The notes under the pieces were generated by a model. That model was not told the origin of the DNA. It did not search any database and was given only the letters and a program-made list of their open reading frames with translations. Positions 45,807 through 53,092 of a stretch of DNA of 64,000 bases are shown piece by piece. The DNA lies in contig JAGVPB010000094.1 in assembly GCA_020052415.1 (NCBI GenBank), forward strand, positions 38,881-102,880. Reading direction: 5' to 3'. A program made the position numbers and the translations under genes. Origin of the DNA: Bacteroidales bacterium (GTDB lineage Bacteria; Bacteroidota; Bacteroidia; Bacteroidales; JAADJA01). How positions within the stretch are numbered: position 1 is the first letter of the stretch; every line of letters starts with the position of its first letter.

Positions 45807-46778
45807 TTATTTTTTTAAAATTCTTAATATTCCGTGAAATAAAACTCCGGCGAATACTAATCCAAAAATTACAATACTAATCACATTGAGGTAATAATTC
45901 CGGTTAGCCCCGATTATGTATGATTCGCTCAAAACTGAAGCATTAAAAAATCCAAGCTTATTCCTGCTTTCTTTTACCTGGAATCTGTAAAGTGAAGCCA
46001 TTAATAATGAATTCTGAGAATGGCATTCAACACATTGCTTTACTGCTTTGTCCTTGGTTTGAATGTTATGTGAAACAAGTATTGAATCATTTCTTTCAGC
46101 ATGACACTCTATACACCTGACATTGGCAAAATGTAATGCCTGGTTGGGCAGCCATTCATGCTTAACAAGTACATTCGGGTTGATTTTATCACTGATCAAC
46201 TGGTACTTGTTAATATCTGCATGACAGCTCAGGCATATATTATTATCATAGATAATCGTTTGTTTAACATTGGTGTTATTCCGGGCATTAATTTTATAAC
46301 TATGCGGATTGTGACACATCCAGCAAGTAAAATCTTCGCTGTGTTTGGTGGAGTGGACACTTTTTATAAATTCCTCATCAACACCTTCAAAATGATATTT
46401 CGCATAAGTATCATCACCACCGTGACAATCCATGCATACAGCTTTTACTTCCATCCGGAGTTCACCTGCATGAGGAAAATTCCTGTAATCCATGGAATGG
46501 CAATCTGTGCAACTAAAATTCCAGTGATTCGATTGATAAAATTCTGCCGAATCAATTACAAAATAAGGATTCATCCGTTCCTTAACTTCATGGCCCACTC
46601 CTTCATTGTAAAAATAATAGGTCTTGTGGCCATGGCATTTCAAACATTGCTGATTATCCTCAGCATATACATATTCCCTTTCCGTTACTTCATCCTGGGA
46701 AAAACCAATTTGCAGGCAGGTGAAAAAAGCACAGATCGTAAACAAAGCCAATCCCAATTTTGATAAACCAGTTATCAT
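45807..46778 (-). CDS. Heptaheme cytochrome c with C-terminal membrane helix
   Basis: 323 residues with a signal peptide (about 1-27) and a final helix (YLNVISIVIFGLVFAGVLFH). Seven CXXCH sites: CLKCH, CTDCH, CMDCH, CWMCH, CLSCH, CIECH, CVECH. Blocks NFSCTDCHSMDYRNFPHAGE and EDFTCWMCHNPHSYK resemble cytochromes that sit with b-type subunits. The heme domain faces the periplasm and hands electrons onward from the cytochrome b encoded next. Probably starts a three-gene minus-strand operon with the b-type and heptaheme NapC genes. Confidence 0.87.
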   Translation of the reverse strand: MITGLSKLGLALFTICAFFTCLQIGFSQDEVTEREYVYAEDNQQCLKCHGHKTYYFYNEGVGHEVKERMNPYFVIDSAEFYQSNHWNFSCTDCHSMDYRNFPHAGELRMEVKAVCMDCHGGDDTYAKYHFEGVDEEFIKSVHSTKHSEDFTCWMCHNPHSYKINARNNTNVKQTIIYDNNICLSCHADINKYQLISDKINPNVLVKHEWLPNQALHFANVRCIECHAERNDSILVSHNIQTKDKAVKQCVECHSQNSLLMASLYRFQVKESRNKLGFFNASVLSESYIIGANRNYYLNVISIVIFGLVFAGVLFHGILRILKK

Positions 46779-46807
46779 ACTTTATTGATTAATTTACAAG
46801 GATACAT

Positions 46808-46823
46808 GATAAATTGATTTATC
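46808..46823. promoter_or_regulatory. Palindrome GATAAAT-TG-ATTTATC, possible operator
   Basis: Two 7-bp arms around a 2-bp centre, 30 bp upstream of the heptaheme gene start at 46778. Size and symmetry fit a dimeric regulator site of CRP/FNR type, but the sequence is not the TGACA-TT-TGTCA form found near the regulator gene. Confidence 0.35.
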
Positions 46824-46957
46824 GGTAATTCAACTATTAAACCAATTATACTGTACACTTTATTCTAATTTTAAACAGAACAAATTATCCGACACGCAGG
46901 TTGGTTCATAGCTGATTGAAAGGTTTTAGACACAATTTTATAAGGCACCTAAAGAAA

Positions 46958-47851
46958 CTAAAATCCCCACAGTCGTGTCATCGTAAATCCGATCAACCAA
47001 TTACTGATAAACCTTGGATCAGAGTGGTTATTCATATAAATTTCCTGAGGTACAATTCCATTTGCATTGGAGATGTAAATCTGGAAGACATGTGTTCCGG
47101 TAGATACTTCATAACCCAAAGCGACATTGGTATGAGGCGCATTGATAAATTCTTTTTGCTCCGTAATACCCTTTATGGCAAGCGGCATATCATATTGGAA
47201 GATCACAGAAGATTGCGGTGAAAACTTCACTCTGCCGTTTATACCAACACCAATTTTATCATGATCCAAATCACCGGCTACCTTATTAAAATGTGTAAAA
47301 CTAGCAGTAGCCTGTAAGGAAAACCTGTCGCTAAATTTTCTTCCAACTATCAATTGACCGAAATAGGAAATACGGTTTGAAAAACTATAGGCTGAATCTT
47401 CACCGACACCCTCAAATACAGTGTTGGCTCGTCCGTCAATAGCCATATCACCCCACAAAGTCACAGCAACCGGGATTGTATTTTTACGTGTTTGTTGCAG
47501 CACATTCCATTTTACCTGGAAATCGCTGTACATTTTATTCCGGGTAAGGCCGTATCCAATCTGAAGGTTATTTAATATGCTATAGTTCAATCCTAACCGG
47601 ATGTTAGCGCTCGAATAAATACCGTAAATGTTTTCAATGCCTTTATCTACAGTTCCGAACCTATGCTGGATCACAAATTCAAGTGTTTTTGCAGTCGGAA
47701 TAACGCATGTTTGATTGTCAATCAACAATCCGGATTCAAATGGAGCAACCACAGGTACATCCTTCTCCTTTTCACCGGTGGTAGTTTCCTGAGAGAAAGC
47801 AAGGTTTAAACCAACAAGTAAAACGATGATGCTTAATATATACTTTTTCAT
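46958..47851 (-). CDS. DUF5777-like outer-membrane beta-barrel
   Basis: 297 residues from the ATG at 47851 (MKKYILSIIVLLVGLNLAF); a start at 47908 would overlap the upstream gene by 31 bp and place 19 polar residues ahead of the signal. After the signal the protein is dominated by alternating amphipathic strands (IRLGLNYSILNNLQIGYGLTR, KFSDRFSLQATASFTHFN, HTNVALGYEVSTGTHVFQIY) and ends in F (LTRLWGF-like terminal aromatic), a typical barrel sign. Recognised as the DUF5777 type, often beside c-type cytochromes. In this locus it could be the outer-membrane pore for a heme protein. Confidence 0.72.
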   Translation of the reverse strand: MKKYILSIIVLLVGLNLAFSQETTTGEKEKDVPVVAPFESGLLIDNQTCVIPTAKTLEFVIQHRFGTVDKGIENIYGIYSSANIRLGLNYSILNNLQIGYGLTRNKMYSDFQVKWNVLQQTRKNTIPVAVTLWGDMAIDGRANTVFEGVGEDSAYSFSNRISYFGQLIVGRKFSDRFSLQATASFTHFNKVAGDLDHDKIGVGINGRVKFSPQSSVIFQYDMPLAIKGITEQKEFINAPHTNVALGYEVSTGTHVFQIYISNANGIVPQEIYMNNHSDPRFISNWLIGFTMTRLWGF

Positions 47852-47877
47852 TGTTTTTATTTTTTTATCGGTTAATA

Positions 47878-48258
47878 CTAATTGTTTAATGCCCCTTGTA
47901 ATATCCATCCATAAATTAAGTTAGCATCTGCATTGGAGCTAAAGGAAGCAAAGTGAGTCCCGCTTTTCGGAACAGTATAGATCAAACTGTTTTCCGGCTC
48001 GAAAGGAACTACCAGATTGTTTGTTGTAATACTATTATAGGCATTAGCAGCAGTAAGGTCAAATGCCAAACCTCCGTTATGACAACTTGTACAGGTTGAA
48101 CTCACAAAAATGGGTGTTATTTCAGCCTGAAAATAAATTGTATCGGTTGGATTCGGAGGCGGAGGAGTATATACTTCGATGAATTCATACTCACATGATG
48201 ACAATAAAAAGACACTAAAAATCAGTGCAATAAATTTTACAATATGATTTGTTCTCAT
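47878..48258 (-). CDS. Monoheme cytochrome c lipoprotein
   Basis: 126 residues with lipobox LLSSC near residue 22. After a proline-rich linker (YTPPPPNP) one heme site CTSCHNGG appears at about 56, in the QAEITPIFVSSTCTSCHNGG block typical of planctomycete-type (PSCyt1-like) cytochromes; distal residues LIYGWILQGALNN close the domain. A single heme suits a small electron shuttle at the outer membrane. Immediately upstream of the barrel gene (26 bp to the preferred start). Confidence 0.78.
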   Translation of the reverse strand: MRTNHIVKFIALIFSVFLLSSCEYEFIEVYTPPPPNPTDTIYFQAEITPIFVSSTCTSCHNGGLAFDLTAANAYNSITTNNLVVPFEPENSLIYTVPKSGTHFASFSSNADANLIYGWILQGALNN

Positions 48259-48294
48259 AAAACTAATGATTTATATTTCGCCACTAAAATAATT

Positions 48295-48331
48295 AAAAAA
48301 AAGGCTTCGAATAATATTTGAAGCCTTTTTT
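48295..48331. terminator. Bidirectional terminator
   Basis: GGCTTC (48303-48308) pairs with GAAGCC (48320-48325); the stem continues inward with weak A-T pairs. An A run before and a T run after the stem serve both strands. It ends the hexaheme gene on the minus strand and isolates it from the barrel/monoheme pair. Confidence 0.85.
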
Positions 48332-48350
48332 CCAAGATTTATTAATATTT

Positions 48351-49445
48351 CTAATTAAGTGCCTCGAGAGAATTGGTAAGTAATGCTTTTGCATACACAA
48401 CATTGTGAATACCCATACTCTTATCTTCCAAAATCCATCTGTAATTCAAGACAGCACCCGTTTCGGTAGGAGTTAAATTAGCAGGATTGGAACTTGAAGC
48501 CCTGTTTACGCCATCATCACCCAATACATAATCATCGTCACCAATTAAGGCTAAATCCATTAACTTTGTTCTCAATTGTAACATCAAATCTGCGATCTCA
48601 GCCTGAGTTGTTTCGAAATCTTCTTCAATATCGGAATGGCATCCGGAAACTTCGCAACCGGCAAAATTAAATGCTTCGTCACCACCTTCTTCAAATTCTA
48701 TCTTCATTGTATGTCCTCCACCAAGGTTTCCAACTGCTTCAGCCATGTGGCAAGCGATACATCCATTTTCAACAGCAGCATGAGGATTGTCGTCGTAAGC
48801 AACACTTCCGGCTAATTCATAAGCACCAAATCCTCCGAGAGTATTGCTCTGCGGACCATGATGCGGGCCATACCTGAAACTGGTAATTTTATAAATGGTA
48901 TCGGTAAGGCCAAGTACTGGATATGGGCTGATCTTACGCGACTGATGGCAGTTAGCACAAAGATTTCCGCTTCCAAAATCAATATTAACTGATTTATCAC
49001 CAGTTACCCAATAGTCCACCGGATCAGCATAGGTAAATGCCCAGTCAGCCGGTTGATAAGTAGAGTGAATGTTGTGGCAGGTGTAACAGTTCACCATGTT
49101 TGGATTTTCAATTGCAGCTGTAGTTGCAGTCGTATCATTAGCCATCCTTTCAAGGAATCCCTGACTGGTGTGGCAAACTGCACAACTGGTTCCGTTCTCA
49201 AATGAAGTCTCCCCGGTTGCATGCATCGAATGTTCCCACTGATTTACTCTGGCAAACATTTCCTGGGTGTTGTCGTGACACTGAATACATGAAGCCGTAC
49301 CATCGGTTCCGTTTATACCATCTTCACCATCCTGTCCGTTTGCACCGTCTTTGCCCGCAGGACCTTCTTTGGTACATGAAACAAGAGAAATCGCTACCAT
49401 TACAAGCAGCATGTACATCAAATTCAATAAGTTTACTTTTTTCAT
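48351..49445 (-). CDS. Hexaheme lipoprotein with collagen-like stalk
   Basis: 364 residues from the ATG at 49445 (MKKVNLLNLMYMLLVM); an upstream ATG at 49478 adds 11 residues and no function. Lipobox SLVSC, then eight Gly-X-Y triplets (from GPAGKD to GTDGTAS), then heme sites CIQCH, CAVCH, CYTCH, CANCH, CIACH and a CX4CH site (CEVSGCH). The rigid collagen-like stalk would hold the heme head away from the membrane. It is probably an outer-membrane surface or periplasmic cytochrome of the same electron-export chain. Divergent from the FNR-type gene; two operator-like palindromes lie between. Confidence 0.85.
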   Translation of the reverse strand: MKKVNLLNLMYMLLVMVAISLVSCTKEGPAGKDGANGQDGEDGINGTDGTASCIQCHDNTQEMFARVNQWEHSMHATGETSFENGTSCAVCHTSQGFLERMANDTTATTAAIENPNMVNCYTCHNIHSTYQPADWAFTYADPVDYWVTGDKSVNIDFGSGNLCANCHQSRKISPYPVLGLTDTIYKITSFRYGPHHGPQSNTLGGFGAYELAGSVAYDDNPHAAVENGCIACHMAEAVGNLGGGHTMKIEFEEGGDEAFNFAGCEVSGCHSDIEEDFETTQAEIADLMLQLRTKLMDLALIGDDDYVLGDDGVNRASSSNPANLTPTETGAVLNYRWILEDKSMGIHNVVYAKALLTNSLEALN

Positions 49446-49562
49446 TTTATAATTTTTTAAAGTTGTTTCCGGGGTCAATATTACTTTAATATTTATAAAT
49501 ATGAATATCTTTGTGCAATGATTGATTTTATCTTTTTTTATGAGATATACTTTAAATCATGT

Positions 49563-49595
49563 TGACATTTGTCATTATTTTTCCGACATTTGTCA
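49563..49595. promoter_or_regulatory. Tandem operator-like palindromes TGACA-TT-TGTCA
   Basis: TGACATTTGTCA (49563-49574) and CGACATTTGTCA (49584-49595) are each near-perfect inverted repeats with a TT centre, centres 21 bp apart, i.e. two helical turns. They lie between the divergent hexaheme gene and the FNR-type gene, 118 and 45-77 bp from their starts. They could bind the adjacent regulator. Confidence 0.55.
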
Positions 49596-49639
49596 GTTAT
49601 ATGTAATAATTACAAAATTTCAATTTTGATAAGAAAGAT

Positions 49640-50335
49640 ATGGCTATTTTCACCAAAGGAGTCCATTGCGGAAGCTGCAATTTAAAAATGAATTTGTTTT
49701 GTTATCTTAGTGATGAACAGCTCGACATCATTAATAACGACAGGTATGAAGTCCATTTTCACAAGGGAGAAGTGATATTTAAGCAGGGAGGGCCGTTAAC
49801 TCATATTGCCTGCCTTACCAGCGGGCTCGCTAAGGTTTATATTGAAGGCCACGATAAAAAAAACATGATACTCAAAGTCCTTAAACCTACCGAACTCGTT
49901 GGTGGGCCTGGATTCACAGTTGATTACCGCCAACATTTTTCGGTCTCGACATTAAGTGAATCATCGGCTTGCCTGATTGATATCCGTGCTTTTGAAAAAA
50001 TGATCAAAACCAATGCAGAGTTTTCATTCGCATTCATTAAATACCTGAATGAAACTACCATTGCGCTTCATGATAAGCTGATGAACCTTACCCACAAGCA
50101 AATGCACGGCAGGATAGCAGATACCCTGCTTTATCTTTCGAAGGAAATTTACAGAAGTTCCACATTCGACACCCCGCTCACCAGGCAGGACCTTGCAGAT
50201 ATGTCGGCAATGACCAAGGAAAGCGCTATCCGCATTCTTAAAGAACTGAAAGACGACAATATCATTGATTTCAATTCTTCAGGCTTCAACATCCTTAATG
50301 AACCCGGCCTGATCCAGATTAGTATTACAGGTTAA
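49640..50335 (+). CDS. FNR-type oxygen-responsive regulator
   Basis: 231-residue CRP/FNR-family protein. N-terminal C10-x2-C13-x7-C21 (HCGSCNLKMNLFC), plus C111 in SACLIDIRAFEKM, which lies where E. coli FNR has its fourth ligand C122 (before the dimer helix). So it has a plausible [4Fe-4S] ligand set and might be oxygen- or NO-responsive. Cyclic-nucleotide-binding fold at 30-120; long dimer helix near 125-145; winged HTH near 175-210 (LTRQDLADMSAMTKESAIRI). It sits at the end of the cytochrome island, divergent from the hexaheme gene. A TATCTTTG box at 49506-49513 may be its promoter. Confidence 0.85.
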   Translation: MAIFTKGVHCGSCNLKMNLFCYLSDEQLDIINNDRYEVHFHKGEVIFKQGGPLTHIACLTSGLAKVYIEGHDKKNMILKVLKPTELVGGPGFTVDYRQHFSVSTLSESSACLIDIRAFEKMIKTNAEFSFAFIKYLNETTIALHDKLMNLTHKQMHGRIADTLLYLSKEIYRSSTFDTPLTRQDLADMSAMTKESAIRILKELKDDNIIDFNSSGFNILNEPGLIQISITG

Positions 50336-50378
50336 TAATATGATGTGTAAGTCAAAAAATATTTAATATTTAAAGGGA

Positions 50379-51119
50379 GTGAAAAGGAATTTTTATCGAA
50401 TTATCTATCTTTTTGCCTTTAGCCCGATTTTACTATCATGCTGCAAAGATGATTCTGATGAAAGTAATATTATTGTAAATCCTGTGGCCAATTTTACAAT
50501 CCTTGGCGGGAACGAGCCGGCGCCCCACAAAGTTTTCCTGACGAATACATCAACCGGAGCTGCATCCTATATTTGGGAATTTGGTGATGGCGAATTCTCT
50601 TACTTGACAAATCCTGACCATATTTTTCAGGAAGGCGGTATTTATACAATTTCATTGACCGCTGCCAATGGTGCGATCCAGGATACAATTACCAAGACTG
50701 TTACCATCTTAAGCAGGCTAACACAAGTAAAACTGGTTCAATTAGTTTTAACTTCCTTTCCAGAACTTAATAATGATACTCTATGGGACCAGGATGGTTC
50801 ACCCGATGTTTATTTTGAAATACAGGATAACAGCCTGTCGTTGCTTTTTAGAAGTGGAATTAAATCTGATCTCCAGACACCACAGCTCCCTGCAATATAT
50901 TCCACCGGATTACCTTATATTTTTACCAGTCTGAGTACAACTTATTATATTAAATTTTGTGATTACGATGATTTATCGGTCAGTGAAAACATGGGTGGCT
51001 ATTATTTTCCTATAAACACCTGGGTTCCTGGCGATGGTTCCGAATATCCTATGGAAATAATTTTTGAATCAGCTACTTACCCATTGAAGTTCAAACTGAT
51101 AATTGAATGGATAGATTAA
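50379..51119 (+). CDS. PKD-domain lipoprotein
   Basis: 246 residues starting at a GTG (AAAGGGA lies just upstream). Lipobox LLSC with a second Cys, then an acidic cluster KDDSDES that fits the lipoprotein surface-export signals known in Bacteroidota. One PKD domain (about 35-110, YIWEFGDGE, FQEGGIYTISLTAANG) is followed by a C-terminal beta domain (about 115-246, DQDGSPDVYFEIQDN, KLIIEWID), resembling C2-like folds. Function unknown; the surface exposure suggests adhesion or substrate contact. Confidence 0.72.
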   Translation: MKRNFYRIIYLFAFSPILLSCCKDDSDESNIIVNPVANFTILGGNEPAPHKVFLTNTSTGAASYIWEFGDGEFSYLTNPDHIFQEGGIYTISLTAANGAIQDTITKTVTILSRLTQVKLVQLVLTSFPELNNDTLWDQDGSPDVYFEIQDNSLSLLFRSGIKSDLQTPQLPAIYSTGLPYIFTSLSTTYYIKFCDYDDLSVSENMGGYYFPINTWVPGDGSEYPMEIIFESATYPLKFKLIIEWID

Positions 51120-51186
51120 TATTGCCGGAAAAATTAAGAACCTGTTTTAAATTAATTTAAAAAAATGATTTTGAATTTTTTACCTT

Positions 51187-52230
51187 CTATATAAGTTCTT
51201 TCTTTAAGACTTCCATATCGAGAAAACCGCCCCATTCCCTGCCCTCTCTCCCTTTCCAGCTGCCCTTATGAAATACATAACTTGCCATTAACGGTAAAAC
51301 AGTAGTGGCCTCAGCATAAACCATTTGCTCATACACGGTTTCAACTTTTCCCCAGGAAGATGCTTCCTTAAGTGTTGAGCTTGAGCAAGCCCCGTCGCGC
51401 GGATCAGCAACTGTGATTTGTACTGCAAACTTATGCATGGGTACGTCAACTCCAAGCATTTCAGCACAGATAACGGTATCCTGTACAAAATTTTTCGGTA
51501 CCCCGCCGCCAATCATGAACAATCCGCTGGTCTTTGCTGCCATCTTTATTTTCGTCAGTTCGAGAAAGTCCTTAACTGAATCAATGGTCAAGTGGCTATC
51601 GGGATTATCCCATTGATGCTTTACAAGGCCAAAACCTGCGCTGCTGTCAGTAAATGCCGGACAGAAAATCGGGACATTCTTCTCAAAGCAAACCTGTACC
51701 AGCGAATCCTTTTTCTTCGAATTATTCACCAGGTATCTTCCCATTTCCCTGATAAATTCGCGGGATGAATAGGCGGCAGGTTTCAAGCCATCCGCAATTT
51801 CCTTAATGGTACTATCACAAATCTGCAATTCATCCTCATCAATATAAGTATCATATATCCGGTCAATGTAATGGTCTCTTAAATCCTTATCATCGGCAGC
51901 TGCAGTACCTTTATAATGCTTGAATCCCAGGGCTTCAAAGAAATCCATATCAACGATAGAGGCACCGGTGGCAATGATTGCATCCACCATATTATTTTTC
52001 ACCATATCCACATAAACCTGCATGCATCCTCCGGCGCTGGTGCTGCCGGCGAGGGTCAGAAAAACTGTACAGTCTTTTTCCCTGACCATCCTGTCGAGTA
52101 TGTCGGCTGCAATTGCCGTATCGCGAGAAGTGAACGACATTTCTCGCATGGCATTGATGATGGGAGTCGAATCAAATGACTTGAAGTCTATATGTTTAAT
52201 TGTTTCCCGCAGGTATTTCTTTTTATCCAT
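51187..52230 (-). CDS. Deoxyhypusine-synthase-like homospermidine/polyamine enzyme
   Basis: 347 residues with full deoxyhypusine-synthase blocks: VFLTLAGSTSAGGCMQVYVD, AIIATGASIVDMDFFEALG, VPIFCPAFTDSSAGF, FMIGGGVPKNFVQD, and the catalytic-Lys motif SSWGKVETVYEQM. Bacteria lack eIF5A, so such homologues probably form homospermidine or related polyamines using NAD+. The agmatinase gene is 2 bp upstream and arginine decarboxylase precedes that, so the three form one operon that supplies putrescine to this enzyme. The exact product needs assay. Confidence 0.85.
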   Translation of the reverse strand: MDKKKYLRETIKHIDFKSFDSTPIINAMREMSFTSRDTAIAADILDRMVREKDCTVFLTLAGSTSAGGCMQVYVDMVKNNMVDAIIATGASIVDMDFFEALGFKHYKGTAAADDKDLRDHYIDRIYDTYIDEDELQICDSTIKEIADGLKPAAYSSREFIREMGRYLVNNSKKKDSLVQVCFEKNVPIFCPAFTDSSAGFGLVKHQWDNPDSHLTIDSVKDFLELTKIKMAAKTSGLFMIGGGVPKNFVQDTVICAEMLGVDVPMHKFAVQITVADPRDGACSSSTLKEASSWGKVETVYEQMVYAEATTVLPLMASYVFHKGSWKGREGREWGGFLDMEVLKKELI

Positions 52231-52232
52231 GA

Positions 52233-53081
52233 CTATTTCGAATTTAAAAATTTATAGCTTAATATCTTATAAACCAGCTTAGCTGCTAAAAAATCAGATG
52301 ATCTGTTGTTTTCATCCGGGCAAAGCTCAACTACGTCAAAACCAATCAGGTTTCTGTTTTCGATAACTTTTCTCAAAAATTTTATGGATTGATACCAATA
52401 TAGTCCACCCGGTTCCGGTGTACCTGTTGCGGGTAAAACAGAGGGATCCAATCCATCGAGATCGAATGTAAGATAAACATTGGCCGAAAGTCTGTCAATT
52501 GCTTTATCCATCCAATCATCATTTGCATGCAGGTCTTTGGCATAGAAAATATTTCCAGGTACCACGTACTTTTTTTCTTCAACATCCATACTTCGGATTC
52601 CTACCTGCACTGATGGACACCATTCACTTACTCTCGACATAACACAAGCATGATTGAACTTACTTCCTTCGTATTCAGGCCTTAAATCGGTATGAGCATC
52701 TATTTGCAAAACCGTAACATCACTGAACTTTTCCGAATGAGCCTTAATCGCACCAATACTAACAGAATGCTCTCCCCCAATGGTGACAACAAATTTATTT
52801 TCATTCAAATAATTAATTGTCTTGGTATAAACAGCCTCTGCCATATTTTCGGGATTATTGTTTTCACGGATCGCTTTGCTTGTATAGATTCCCTTTTTAT
52901 ATACTTCAGAATCCGTTTCAATATCGTACAATTCCATATTGGCCGAGGCTTCGAGGAGGGCAGCCGGGCCTTTGTCGGCTCCTTTGATCCAGGTACTTGT
53001 ACCGTCGTAAGGAACCGGGATGATAACAATTTCCGATGATGCAAAGCCGGAAAACTCTTTAGTTAAACCGCCGTAATTCAT
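52233..53081 (-). CDS. speB: Agmatinase (ureohydrolase)
   Basis: 282 residues of the arginase/agmatinase fold. Binuclear Mn ligands are seen in VTIGGEHSVS, QIDAHTDLR, and FDLDGLDPS; EPGGLYWYQ and CPDENNRSSDF complete the signature. Hydrolyses agmatine to putrescine and urea. Length and spacing favour agmatinase over formiminoglutamase, and the arginine decarboxylase gene lies 11 bp upstream, which settles the substrate with good confidence. Confidence 0.9.
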   Translation of the reverse strand: MNYGGLTKEFSGFASSEIVIIPVPYDGTSTWIKGADKGPAALLEASANMELYDIETDSEVYKKGIYTSKAIRENNNPENMAEAVYTKTINYLNENKFVVTIGGEHSVSIGAIKAHSEKFSDVTVLQIDAHTDLRPEYEGSKFNHACVMSRVSEWCPSVQVGIRSMDVEEKKYVVPGNIFYAKDLHANDDWMDKAIDRLSANVYLTFDLDGLDPSVLPATGTPEPGGLYWYQSIKFLRKVIENRNLIGFDVVELCPDENNRSSDFLAAKLVYKILSYKFLNSK

Positions 53082-53092
53082 AGTTCGAAATG

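Noticed and set aside
47852..47908. Longer start of the barrel protein overlapping the monoheme gene.
   Set aside because: Overlap of 31 bp and polar residues in front of the signal; the internal ATG at 47851 fits better.
30920..49445. Ammonia-forming nitrite reductase (Nrf) operon, because of NrfD, NrfJ-like and NapC-like proteins.
   Set aside because: No NrfA (CXXCK heme) protein is present; NrfD-like subunits serve many complexes.
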